From contig CAMPDV010000206.1 in NCBI GenBank assembly GCA_946699065.1, forward strand, positions 248,001-312,000: 64,000 nucleotides of DNA, given 5' to 3'. Position 1 is the first letter of the stretch; each line of letters begins with the position of its first letter. Below the pieces are notes generated by a model, which was given only the letters and a program-made list of their open reading frames with translations, searched no databases and was not told the origin of the DNA. The stretch is from Loxodes magnus (Eukaryota; Ciliophora; Karyorelictea; Loxodida; Loxodidae). Made by a program: the position numbers and the translations under genes. This document shows, one piece after another, positions 1 to 10,339 of this stretch.

Positions 1-1855
1 TTGTAACTTACATGTTTAATAGCATTTGGTTAGTATATCTAGAGCTATTCTTGAATCTTGCTCATATTTGCTAATAATATCTTTTTGATTAAAGTTTAAA
101 GCTGTATACATATAAACCTTTTATAGTTTGCTTATTTTATCCTTTTTGGTATTTTTTAAGTGTTGCCTTTCAGAATATATAAAGTGAAAGATTTTCATGT
201 TTAGGGTATTAATAAATAGAGAAAAGAAGAATCGGAGCAAATCACGAGATAATATCTTACAAGAAAACTGAGAAACATTTCCACAACTATTGAGAGACTG
301 AAAAGCCAATAAAAAATAAAAAATTGATTTCTTCTAAGAATTTCTAATTTAAGAATTAGATACTTGTAAATAATAGGAAGTTAAATAGAGAGAAATAACT
401 GAGCTTCCGTAGGAACTAAAATTATTAGATTTCAACAAAAAAGATTCTATCAGATAATAATAAATCTAAAGGTGACATTAGACCTTCAGGAAATTGAGAA
501 ACTAAAATTGTAATAAGAACTATAAGAGCATAATAAGATAAATATTCCCATGAAACCCCAAAACAAAAACGGGATAGTTCTGAGAAATCAAATGAGATAT
601 TGTAATTTTGGGAGAATAACAAGAAAAAGAATTTATTAAATTTGAAGAGGCATTGATGCTACTAAATAAAAAAATTTGGTAAACAGAGGATTAAAAACCA
701 AACTTCAGTGATGATTGAAGAAGGCTAGCCATATTAATTGAAAATGGAAAGAATAGAAGAAACAAAAAAACCATAAATAAAATATTAAAACTGCCAATTA
801 TCAAGACATTTACATAGAATTCAGGTAAATTTTAAAGAGCTAAGAAGAATTGAAGCAAAGAAGAGCTGAAACAGTTTAAAAATAAAGAACAGAAGGCCTG
901 AAATAAATTAAAAAGAAATTTATAACACCACAGAGACCTTTAAAGAAAAAGATTACACTAAAGACTATCGTTACCTTACCCTAGCAATAACATTTAATTT
1001 CTTACAAGCCATAAGGCAATTTTATCTTAATGATTAATAAATCGATTTTCAAACTAAAACAAATTTGAATCAATGATGTAGATATATTTCCGAGTCATAC
1101 AACAATAATATAATTTATTATTCGAAAATCCTTTTTACTTTCTTAAATTGCTTTCTATTAAACTATTAAATCTATGAAAGTAAAGAAATCTTGCTACTGT
1201 TGTAATATTTGCTCTATCTGATTATATTTTCTTTTCTTTTTTGATTTTAGGATATAGTTAAGCCATTTATGTTTATTGAATTTTTCTGAAACCTCGTTAT
1301 TTTTGCTGAAGTGCTACATAAGCTTTTAATTAGTTTTCATATGTTTAATTTCTGTTATAAATTCTATATTAATTTAATAAGTTGTTCTATATTCAAATAA
1401 TCAGTCACTTAGAATCAGTAATCTCTAAATAGATTACAGTTGAAGGATCTTGTATAGTTTTCTTTAGAGGTAAGAGCCTTCTAATAATGTATAAAATTGC
1501 TGCTTATATATTCCTTTTCCTTAAATTAATATGCTTTGAGATCCTTAAAAATCCTTTTAAATTCTTTGACTAATTTATATTCATCAACTCAAAATATTTT
1601 ATCTAAAAGGCGTAATGAAAAGCAGCAAAAATAGGAAAATAATTAAAATATTTTGGATTCTTAAATCTATTATTTGAGTAATCTTGTTATGAATACTATA
1701 AAATCAAGCTAATAAATTTATTTCTTAATTTTAAAAGTTGAAGATAAAATCTCTCAGTAAAAAGATTCTTAAAATCATAAGATAATTTAGATGTTTCTAG
1801 TAGTTAAATTTAGCTTAGTTATACTAGAAATTAGAGTTCATAATTAATAATTAGA
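1..1855. other. A+T-rich distal part of segment A, no confident gene
   Basis: About 1.9 kb present three times (also 18600-20481 and 37630-39507 in the opposite orientation). With TAA and TAG read as Gln, several frames on the strand shown look protein-like in patches, but every frame carries TGA codons and no frame stands out. I see no recognisable domain. It may hold an old decayed gene; I do not call one. Confidence 0.5.
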
Positions 1856-1859
1856 AATA

Positions 1860-2333
1860 ATAATTAATAGTAATATAAAAATAATAATATATATTAAAGT
1901 GACGTCATCTTTATTCGGTTTGTCACTAAATTAGAGTTTGTAGAAGTTTCAAAGTCTCAATAAGTTTCATAATCGAATCCTTCTGGTTTTTCTGGATCAT
2001 AAATTCTTATTATTTACTTGCTTTCTCCTCTTATAATTGGTTATAATAGAAACCAAATTATCATCTCTCAAATCGTCTCAATGCATCCGTTATCTTTGGT
2101 GCTTCCATGTATGGTTTAAAATTTTTGTTGATAGCCATTCCTTCTCGCGTACAATAAATCTTAAATAGGCTGTAGATTCCTTTTTCTTTTTTCTGTCTTA
2201 TTTCTACTAAAATTCGTAGAAGTTTTTTATCTTGTGTCCCTATTTTTCGCAGTATCAGCATTTTAACTTTCTCTTTTATTATACAAAGTCTAGAGACACG
2301 CTCTGTTTCTCTCTTTTTTCTGTGATATTTAGT
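1860..2333 (-). pseudogene. 3' part of Gag-like element H (inverted copy)
   Basis: This is the minus-strand counterpart of 18150-18590. It contains the zinc-knuckle block Cys-UGA-Tyr-Cys, four residues, His, with Phe where the last Cys is expected, and then the C-terminal block K-I-Y-C-T-R-E-G in a shifted frame. Element A (2334-3262) lies directly upstream. The 5' half of H, present at 16899 and 35932, is absent. The 3' side runs into an (ATT)n-like tract. Confidence 0.55.
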
Positions 2334-3262
2334 TTTTAAATTAAATTAAAGTGTTAAAGAAGGATCGTCTACTTAAGAGCTTCCTTCTTCCCTATCCAAC
2401 CAATAGGAACTTGATCTCTAGGTGGTCTTCTCCTCCCTTCACTGTCAAGTTTTCGGAATGGTTGTCTCTTCATATAGCTTGCTTTCTACTTATAGATTTC
2501 TCCATTCCTGGTTGGGTAAAATTAAGTTAGGTCATTCCATATTTTCTATTAAATCTTCTTTCTCTTCCAGCATCGTCTCCATAGGTGGTCTGTTCTCCTG
2601 CAGATGTAACATTTTTTCCTAAAATATTTCTCTTTAGTTTGTTCAATTGGCTTATTATTCTCTTATTCGATCTCCATTGGGATAGATTGCATAGCCTATT
2701 ATTTTACATTTGTCTCTAATTTTTCTAATTTGATATGAATATTTTCATTCGATTCGTATAATTGTTCCAGCTGCCTATCGAATTCGTCAATTCTGATATT
2801 CATTGCAGCCTGGTTTAAGTTTCTAAGAACATGGGTTTCCTCATCTTCTAAATGCTCTTGCTGTTCTTAAGCTAGTTCTTCAATCTGTTTTTCTAGATCT
2901 TTATTTTTTCCTATTAATGCTAAGATAAGCCTAGCCATTTCCTCCTTCGTCATTCCTAAGATTTGTTCTTTATTGAGATCTCCGAGGTCCATGTAGGGGT
3001 TGAATGTCCTAATCTAAGCCTGAAAGTTACTAATCTTTTGCTTCTTGGGAAGGTCCTCAGTCGATATTGTTGCATGTTAGTATTTCTAGGGTTGTCTGGG
3101 GGTGTTGTTTAGAGTTGCTCCTATATGGTTTAAGAAGAAGGTTAGGTTTTGGAAGATGACGTGTGGTGTTTAGAAATTTATGTTTCCTGCTTCCTCTCTT
3201 CCTTTTATCTTAGAAAGAGGTGTTATAAAAGCCCTTTTTGAAACCATCTACCATATTTTTTT
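2334..3262 (-). mobile_element. Gag-like element A, copy in inverted arm
   Basis: A single-ORF element whose initiator ATG is at 3254 on the minus strand. With TAA/TAG as Gln it encodes a Gln-rich N-terminus, a long coiled coil beginning FNPYMDLGDLNKEQ, and a CCHC knuckle C-Y-I-C-x4-H-L-W-R-R-C followed directly by Trp, then FYPTRNGEIYKQK. It has no TGA in the main frame. The N-terminal and coiled-coil parts are in different frames, changing near a C5 run. The 3' tail consists of two TTAAT units. A 20-bp site flanks the 3' end (2314-2333), but the matching 5' copy seen around A1 and A2 is missing. Confidence 0.75.
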
Positions 3263-3871
3263 TAATTTTAGTTTTATAGGTAAAAAAATTATCAATGATT
3301 CCAAAGGAAATCTAAATACTGGTTAAATCGATGGATTTACAAATGAATCATAATTTTACTTAAATACAATGGAAAAATAATAAAATAAATAGCAACCTTT
3401 CGTTTATAAAAATATAATAATTAGAGCACTTTAAAATACTTGTGATAGCTTAGTAAAAAATAGAATTTATATGATCTCATTTAATAAAATTATTGACTTA
3501 GATTAATTTCATACTACTTAAGAACTTAATTAAATTTTATATTTAAAAGCATTTAATAAAAACTTCTTTATTTAGTGTAATACTTTTAACTTAATCTCTT
3601 ATTTTCATAATTTATTATCAAACTAAAAATAAAAATTAAGCTTATTTTTATATTTTATATTCACATTATACAACTTTTGTTAAATAAAATCATATTTACA
3701 AGTTTTAAAATTGCTTACAAGTATAGAATAAATTATTTTAAACTTAGTTTGATAGTTAAATTAGATTAAGCTTTAAACTTTAACTTTATATTTAAAATAA
3801 GTCAGAAATAATCAATAAATAAAGAAAATTTCTAATTAACTAATTTTCTAAATTATAAGTAGCAGAGTAAT
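3263..3871. other. Unique A+T-rich spacer
   Basis: About 600 bp between the inverted arm and tandem unit U1. It is not repeated elsewhere in the window. I see no ORF, domain or structured repeat in it. Confidence 0.5.
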
Positions 3872-3936
3872 AAAACATTAAAATATGGTGCTTATAGGTT
3901 TTTAAATATTTTAAATTAAAAGATTATTCTACTTCT

Positions 3937-4869
3937 AATAATAATAGGATAAATTAAGTTTAGCAATTTTCGAGGATTTTCACCTCTTCATGCTGGACAC
4001 CAGATTGCTCCAGTGTTAAAAATAAAGTTTTAGATGTCTCTACTCCTCTCTCCTCCCATTACTCTTGTCATTTCCGGATCTAGCCTTATTTTTTAATTAA
4101 ATTTTCTCTTGTAAATGTATCTTTATTCATTTAAGTATAATCTTTCTCTTATTTGTCTTTACTACATTTGTTTTTTCTTCCTCTACTGTGCTTGTATGGT
4201 TCTTTATTTATTCCAGTACTACGTCTTGAAATTTTGGAATTCCTTGCAGCGTCTTCATAAGTGTTCTGTCGAATTGCAGTAGTAACATTTCTTCACTACT
4301 TTTTGGAGTTTAATCTTAGTCTTCCTATTGGTCTCTTCAATCATCATTGGATCTCCCCTTTGTTCATCTAATTTCTTTTCTAGTATTTCCAGTCTAATAC
4401 TCAGATCAGATTGTTTCTGAAGCTAGTTTTAGGATTAGCTACTCTGGTCTTAAGATATTTTCAGAAAGCACTTAGTTCTCTTTCTTAGGACATAAGTCTG
4501 GATTCTATTCCTTCCGCTAGGTTGAGTTTTTCCATCAGTTTCTCATTGTCCTTTCTCAGTTTCCTAACCTCTTCCTGGAGGTTTAGTCCACTTTGATGAG
4601 CTGTTCCATGCTCATTTGGCCAGAAGGATTGAACTTTGAGGCCTCCTGGTGCAGAGCAGACTTCATCTGGTTTCTGGGCTTCTCTTCTGAGGTTGGAGTT
4701 ATCTCATGTGCTGTCTTCTGAGTTTGTTTCTGTTCCTCTTCAGGTTGTTAGAATTAAGAAAAAGGTTAGGTAAGAATACTATCCAAGATTGGATTCAGGT
4801 TTCCTCTCCAACTTTTTGGAGGTGGTGTAGAAATCTCTTTTGAATCCTTCCATTTTTTTATTTTTTTTA
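3937..4869 (-). mobile_element. Gag-like element B (B1) with 11-bp target duplication
   Basis: The element is flanked by the direct repeat ATTCTACTTCT at 3926-3936 and 4870-4880 and has an (ATT)n tail at its 3' (left) end. The ATG is at 4853, 16 bp inside the element. In ciliate code it encodes M-E-G-F-K, a Gln-rich stretch, FNPSGQMSMEQLIKV, a coiled coil, and the knuckle C-Y-Y-C-N-S-T-E-H-L-[TGA]-R-R-C. The C-terminus contains YIYKRK and ends near CPA-[TGA]-RG. Two frameshifts break it, and TGA sits at 4463-4461 and 4257-4255, both where related copies have TGG. It is a decayed or recoded ORF1-type protein; no reverse transcriptase is present. Confidence 0.8.
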
Positions 4870-4880
4870 ATTCTACTTCT

Positions 4881-5862
4881 ACTAAAATATTATAATATTG
4901 CTATAAGATTATATATATTAAGGAATAAAAATATATGTACTTTCTTAAAAAAATTCGTTTTTAGTCTAGATACAACATAGAATAATATAAACTTAAATAA
5001 TCACATACTATTTTACTTCATATGAAATAAATAAAAGAAAAATTATTCTATTTTCACTTTTTGATAAATACTGATAAATAAAATTTGGTATTATTAGAGT
5101 AATTTCAAAACTTTCCAATAACTCCAGAAATTTCTAGAGGTTAATTTGAAATTTCAGTTTTTCTTTATCTTTCTTATTTCACATATGCTATTTTTGTAAT
5201 TATATTTCGAAAACTAAAATTTTAGTATCTTAAATATCTATGATTCTGAAACTTGTTAAAATTGCTTCTTTCTTTTCTTTTAGTTTTTCCGATTATTATT
5301 TCTTTTATTTAATTTTATCAACTCCTTATTCTTCCATTCTAATAATTTTTGCAGTAATTGCTATTTCTAATTAATTTTTTTTTCTTCTAAATTTTTATCT
5401 CTGAGCGAATTTCAATAGATAACTATTTATCTTAATCACAAAGTTCAAAAATACATCTGTTAATCATTCTTGTGATATGAATTTATAATATACTTCTTCA
5501 TATATATTAAGATTTTCATTGTTTTTCTATTTCATTTCTAAAGTTTCTTAACATCTTCATATAATATTTCTTACACTAAGTTTTATATCTTTTTTTAATT
5601 CAAAGACTTCTTACTGTAATATATGGAAATTACCTTTTGTTGTCTCACCATTCTTTTTATTATTCCTAAAAAATAATTAATTCGGTTAAGTCCTTTGTTT
5701 TTGGAATTATACTAAATTTTACCATCCTGTAATTACAAATTAGCACTTATTACTTTCAACTATTTCCTTCTCATTATTCATTTTCCTTATTCTTAATTAA
5801 TTCTATATAAATACATATTTAAATCTTAGTTTAACCAAATGTTATTATATATAATATTTTTT
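4881..5862. other. T-rich intergenic stretch
   Basis: About 1 kb of T-rich DNA with no recognisable gene. The U2 copy has a 103-bp extra segment (23254-23356) that is absent here at 5190-5196. Confidence 0.5.
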
Positions 5863-6367
5863 AAAACCGTCATAGTTGTTCGAAGGTGAACAACAAGATC
5901 ATCTTCATCAGAGGTTGGGGAAGTTAAGTATCCATAATCGACTTTATGTCTTCCTCTGCTTTGGCTTGGCCTCGAGACATAAGATTCTTAGACCTTCGAC
6001 ACTGGCTTGGCTTCGTTTATTTTTAATTCTGGAACGAAAAAGAAATAATATTGCGAGCTTCATCAGAGGCGGGGAATTTAAGTACCCATAATTGACACAC
6101 GTCGCCCTCTGCTTCGGTGATACAATGAGACACAATCCTGCCATGTCCTTGGACCTCCAGCAAGTATTAAAGATTACGAGTATTCTAAAATTATATCAGT
6201 ATTAAACATTTTTATCAGTACTGAATAATTATACCAGTATTGAACAAGGTTTATCAGTATCTGATAATTTTATCAGTAAGAAACATTCTTGTCAGTATGA
6301 AACATTTTTTTTAAAGAGCTACACACCAATGAGAGTGCTACGCGCTCTATAATCAAATTTATTTATT
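5863..6367 (+). repeat. Left terminal inverted repeat (U1)
   Basis: This pairs with 12932-13432 in inverse orientation. From the outside in it contains an AAAACCG end, two imperfect ~190-bp-spaced blocks sharing TTCATCAGAGG and GACA-bounded motifs, six ~19-bp repeats (6195-6309), and the motif GTGCTACGCGCTCTATAAT at 6336-6354. Short ORFs across it mirror between the arms and are not genes. Confidence 0.85.
6195..6309 (+). repeat. Tandem ~19-mer array, left TIR (U1)
   Basis: Six imperfect units of 19-20 bp based on ATCAGTATTGAACATTTT. Their spacing and position inside a long inverted repeat recall the 19-mers described in Tlr terminal repeats. Confidence 0.8.
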
Positions 6368-7419
6368 GATTAAAAAATAGTTCTATCAAATATTAGTGCT
6401 ATCTTAGAATTCTCAATAACTAATATCACTTGAATCTAAATTCTCGAATTTATCTTTTTATATTACTTTTTTTAAAACCATCTATCTTCTTCTGATAATC
6501 TAATTAAGATCTTTAATTTTCTCTCTATCATATAATTATTTATATATAATATCTATAATTCTAATTGATGCTTTCAGTTATTATTTCCTTCTTTTTTAAT
6601 GGTAATTTATCTTTAGTTATAAAATTGATTTATATATATAAATATTAAATTTAAAGATATTTAACTTCATAAATCTAAAGGAAGGTTTATAAAAATGAAA
6701 TAATCATCTCAAAGTTTAATGGAAATTAAAAAAAGGAGTCTATTTAAGCTATTTTATTTCACGGTCACTTTTATTATTTATCCTATTTCTTTAATTATAG
6801 AGAAAACTAAATAGTTCTTAAGTAATTTAAACTCCTACACAGATAATTTGCTTTTCTATTAGTAACTAGCAATCATTTTATTGTGAAGCAATAAATATCA
6901 GTTTAAAATAGCAAATTTTATTAATCCAGTCTAAATATGAAAACCTATCATCTGAAGCTAACTTAAATTACATAATTTGACAGTTCTACAACGATTAGCT
7001 TTTCCTTATATTTGATGCTAGATTTTATTATGCAAAAATTAAAATAAATCTCTTAATTTAGAATTATTAATACAATAGTAATTGCAAATCTGAATTATCA
7101 TCTTATTTCTATATTGGAAGGAAATTATAAGATAAGCAATATCAATAAACATCTTAATTCTACTAAATATCGAATAGATGTATATAAATAAGCATTCTAA
7201 TTTAATTTAATCTTAAAGTTCTTCTATTTCTTCTAAACTAAAAATATTTCACAAAGTTTTAAGAGTTACATACAGGCTAAGATACGAAAATTAAAAGAGA
7301 AAATTCTACGTAATAGAGTATAAAGAATATTATAAAGGGAGAAATAAATCCTTTATATTTAACTAATAAACATTTTAACTAGAAGCATAAATAAAAATTA
7401 TCAAATAATATTAAGATTA
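6368..7419. other. A+T-rich spacer inside the TIR element
   Basis: About 1 kb between the left TIR and ORF D. No gene, domain or tandem repeat was recognised. It is nearly identical in U2. Confidence 0.5.
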
Positions 7420-7529
7420 TTATCAATTTATTAATATTATATAAAATGGTTTCTAAGAAATAACAGAACTTTGAACAAAATACTTAAACAGGAAAATTCA
7501 CTAAAAAATAAAAAAGCGAAATAATTACA

Positions 7530-8183
7530 ATGAGTGAAAGTGAGAAATATGATTGATATGACGAACATTAACCACTTGGAAATCCAGAGATAAAAAAACT
7601 TCCTACACAAACTAAAATAGAAATATTATCTAAGTCATTAAAAGAGTTTACCTTCAAAAATAGATACCTCACTGATTAAGTAGGAAAATTAGAAAAACTA
7701 ATAACGTCTTTACTTGAGAAACAATATTAATAATCATAAGAAATAGAAGACAAACTGGAACAAAGAATTCTTTAAATTTAATAATAAATTCAGGTTACGC
7801 CATTTTCGATTTAACAGAATTAATCAGATCCTATGGAAATAGAAAATGAAGCCTCAAATTAAAATAAACAGTAAGCGTTTATTTAAAATAAGTAGTAAAT
7901 TTAAATTAAATAAGTGTTAAAGGAATAATAGGTTAAAAGAAGAATAAAATGCTACGTGTGCAATAAATAACATCAATGAAAATACTGCTACTAACTAAGC
8001 GAAATTTAAAGAAAGAATAAATAAGATATTTTTAGAAAACTATTTAGGATATATCCAACATAAAGCGGAAAAATTTATAGAAAAAAATTCTTTAATTCAA
8101 ATCTTAATCCTTGGAGAAATAATTAGGAACGCTAAGTGCAAGATGAAAACTATTCAGAATATTAAAAGATGATGCGCTAATGA
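7530..8183 (+). CDS. Gag-like zinc-knuckle protein D (copy D1), two in-frame UGAs
   Basis: Read with TAA/TAG as Gln, this frame gives about 217 residues: an acidic N-terminus (M-S-E-S-E-K-Y-D), a coiled coil, a Gln/Asn-rich linker, a knuckle C-Y-V-C-x3-H-Q-[TGA]-K-Y-C (7950-7988), and a C-terminal block YPTQSGKIYRKK shared with the other Gag-like proteins. TGA occurs at 7554 and 7977; the second is where relatives have Trp (H-L-W-R-R-C, H-P-W-K-R-C). The knuckle is one residue shorter than the usual CX2CX4HX4C. I chose the ATG at 7530 because it is kept in all three copies; an ATG at 7446 exists only here. It ends at TGA 8181-8183. The role would be nucleic-acid binding for a retroelement particle. 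Confidence 0.6.
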
Positions 8184-8526
8184 AGTGCTACACCGTCTAA
8201 CTAAGCCTAGTAGAAATTCAAGATAAATTAATGGAGACAAGCTGATAGAATAGGTCAGATGGCTGACTACTAAGGGTTTAGCAAAGCTTTTTAACTTTTA
8301 ACTTTTTTTATAATCTAAGATTTAAACATACTCTAGCAAATAATTTAGAAATAAGCTTATTTTATTGAATTTAAGTTGTTAATTTAAGATATAAATTGAA
8401 AAAATTAAAAAATAGTATTTAATGAAATAGTTAAGTTAACCTTAGTTAGATAGAAATAATAGAACTTAATATTTTATATTAATAAAACTATTTAAAATAA
8501 CTCCTTTACTTTAATTGTAACTCTAT

Positions 8527-8560
8527 AGTTACTCTTATTTAGTAGTTACTGAGAGTTACT
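8527..8560 (+). promoter_or_regulatory. Three AGTTACT repeats upstream of CAP gene
   Basis: AGTTACT occurs at 8527, 8544 and 8554, 50-83 bp before the CAP start codon. All three are unchanged in the second copy near 26694-26727. They are a candidate transcription-factor site cluster; function is inferred from position and repetition only. Confidence 0.3.
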
Positions 8561-8609
8561 ACAGTTCCTAGCCTTTATAAGGAGTGTGGAAGTAATATAG
8601 TAACTAATA

Positions 8610-9158
8610 ATGAAGATAGATGTGACTTTGATTTTGTTCTTGATTTACTCAGTAACTTTTGTGAACTCATGGAATAATCCTCAAGTTTTCTTATAACTGA
8701 AAATTTAGAGTGAACACTAGGAAATTAGTTAAAAATAAGGTTTTGTATAGATGTTCGAGTAGACGAAGCCGGATAATGTGAATGATCAGTCCTGGAATGT
8801 ATTCAAGGATATAAATGACTTCAGAGTTTAGAACTAGAAATCTGAGCTTTTGTGGGATGATCTTTTATACTAGCTATGCTTAGATCATAATTAAGAATCC
8901 ATTAATGCAGGACACTTATCTCATAATAACTTTTGGAAGCGTTGCTCTCAAATTCCTGATGCGAAAAGATGCGGAGAAAATGTAGGAGCTGTTTATCAAA
9001 TAGTGAATCCTGAAAAAGAAATAGAAAAAGCATGGGAAAATTCGTTGGAGCATAGAAATAATTTGCTGTCAGATACGGAATACAGTGCAGTGAGTGCAGT
9101 ATATAGTTCATAGGAAGATGCTTGGTATTATTGTTAGTTTTTCGTTGCATTCGAGTGA
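8610..9158 (+). CDS. Secreted CAP/SCP-domain protein, copy 1 (intact, 182 aa)
   Basis: In ciliate code the frame is open for 182 codons with no internal TGA and ends in TGA TGA. Residues 1-20 form a signal peptide (hydrophobic core LILFLIYSV, cleavage likely after VNS). Residues ~62-182 form a CAP (SCP/PR-1/CRISP) domain: an N-x-F-R helix, L-L-W-D-D-L, G-H-L-S-H-N-N-F-W (His102, His105), C-G-E-N-V-G (Glu123), A-W-E-N-S-L-E-H-R-N-N-L-L (Glu143, His148) and W-Y-Y-C-Q-F-F. These are the family's signature strands and cavity residues, with E-H-R in place of the usual G-H-R. All six Trp codons are TGG. It lies inside the TIR-bounded element as apparent cargo. CAP proteins are extracellular; the target is unknown. 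Confidence 0.85.
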
Positions 9159-9736
9159 TGACAAAACATACTTTTTTATATATTTTTTATCTAAAATATT
9201 GATTTTAAATGTTGATTTTGACTCTATATACTTCTAAAACAAATGAAGTTTACTTAGTTTAATAATTACATCTATATAGAATAAATAATTACTTAAAGTT
9301 AATGAAATTTTATATTATTTAGGTTTGATCATTTCTAGCAAGTTATCAATCATAATAGTTTATGAACAATTCTTAAACTAGAAGTAGTTTATATTTACTT
9401 AAGGATAATAAAAGAATCTAGCTTATCATTTTTTTTATTTCATTTGTATGTATTTGATCATAGTGGAAGATAAGTTTACTTATAGAAAGGATTTAAAATA
9501 AATATTGGACTTAAAATGTACTAGTATTGATTACAATATCATTAGCATTTATTTATGCAAAAATAAATAAATAATATTATAAATAAAGATATTTATATAC
9601 CTATTAATAAGTTCTCATCAGTATACTAGTCAAATATATTTGATAGCATCAATAATAAATTAAAAGAATAGTATAATAAAGTTAAAGATATGTGAATTAT
9701 ATCTAATAATTTCTATACAACTATATCATATTTAAT
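9159..9736. other. A+T-rich spacer after CAP gene
   Basis: No gene recognised. It separates the CAP gene from the unknown ORF at 9737 and is almost identical in U2. Confidence 0.5.
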
Positions 9737-10339
9737 ATGCTTAAAAGTATATAAAACCTCTTTATATACTTTTATTTATAGATTTATGGTATTATTATAA
9801 TTATATTCTCTAAAAAATATCTCTTAGCATAGTAAATCATCTGCTTAAAAGAACAGATAGAAAATAAAAAGGATACAACAGAATATTTCTAAATCTTTAT
9901 TGATTTAATAAGCATAAGGAATTAATTATAAGAGAATATATTAGCGATGAAAATGTTTTAGTCCTTTCGATAGTTAATAATCCGAGATTTCTTAAAAATT
10001 GGAAAAACATTTAACTAAAGTAAATAAACAGAATTGATTGACTAAAAATCACATTTAGTTCTGAATCTATTAGCTATAATGTAGTTATAGGAAGTTATCT
10101 ATTACTTAGAGCTTTCTTTTGATAGTTTCTTAAGCTTGAAAGAGATAAATCGATAGATTCTAATAAATAATATAGTTTAAAGTCCAAAAGATATAAGTTA
10201 TGAGCATAAGTTTTAAATTAATAGGCAATAATTGCTAAACTAAAACATCGGTGCATATTATTAGAAAAATAGGAATAAAAATTAACTAAAAGATAAGTAA
10301 ATAATGATGCAAATAGAAATGATTCCTTCTATCAACTGA
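9737..10339 (+). CDS. Hypothetical protein, copy 1 (200 aa, ciliate code)
   Basis: I do not recognise this protein. The frame from ATG 9737 to TGA 10337 has no internal TGA when TAA/TAG are Gln. Residues ~8-32 are strongly hydrophobic (G-I-I-I-I-I-F-S), which suggests a membrane anchor or signal sequence; the remainder is helical and rich in Leu, Ile, Gln and Asn. In the second copy (27905) the frame and length are kept. Of eight substitutions I noticed, about four are silent, including CAA to TAA, which is silent only in the ciliate code. Downstream of the stop the copies show more non-silent change. Chance openness is still possible. Confidence 0.35.

Larger units (their letters stand above)
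1..3260 (-). repeat. Inverted copy (A') of segment A; truncated by window start
   Basis: This segment is the reverse complement of 17220-20481 and 36253-39507, with scattered substitutions and small indels. The first bases of the window pair with bases ending at 20481, so the copy continues to the left of the window. It holds the 3' part of element H, a full Gag-like element A on the minus strand, and about 1.9 kb of A+T-rich DNA. Homology to the other copies stops exactly at the 5' end of element A, near 3260. The 5' half of element H is missing here. Confidence 0.9.

Noticed and set aside
556-566. CCCCAAAA-like word, and single TTGGGG words in the terminal repeats
   Set aside because: Single occurrences, not tandem telomeric repeats.
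1-1260. A long plus-strand frame that reads like a protein if all TGAs are taken as Trp
   Set aside because: If all three stop codons are sense, every frame is open. The other two frames here look equally protein-like, and one has fewer TGAs. Appearance alone is not evidence, so I relied only on sites aligned between related copies.
2061-2261. Standard-code 66-codon ORF (also 37249-37446) starting at ATGCTGA
   Set aside because: It overlaps the H knuckle in another frame. Part of it is the C-terminal block of the Gag-like protein reached after a frameshift, so I do not treat it as a separate gene.
5876-6144. Opposed short ORFs in the terminal inverted repeats (also 13133-13539 and 32160-32566)
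   Set aside because: They mirror each other because the repeats are inverted; there is no domain and no codon-level conservation.
8902-9150. 82-codon minus-strand ORF (also 27069-27317)
   Set aside because: It is the antisense shadow of the CAP gene.
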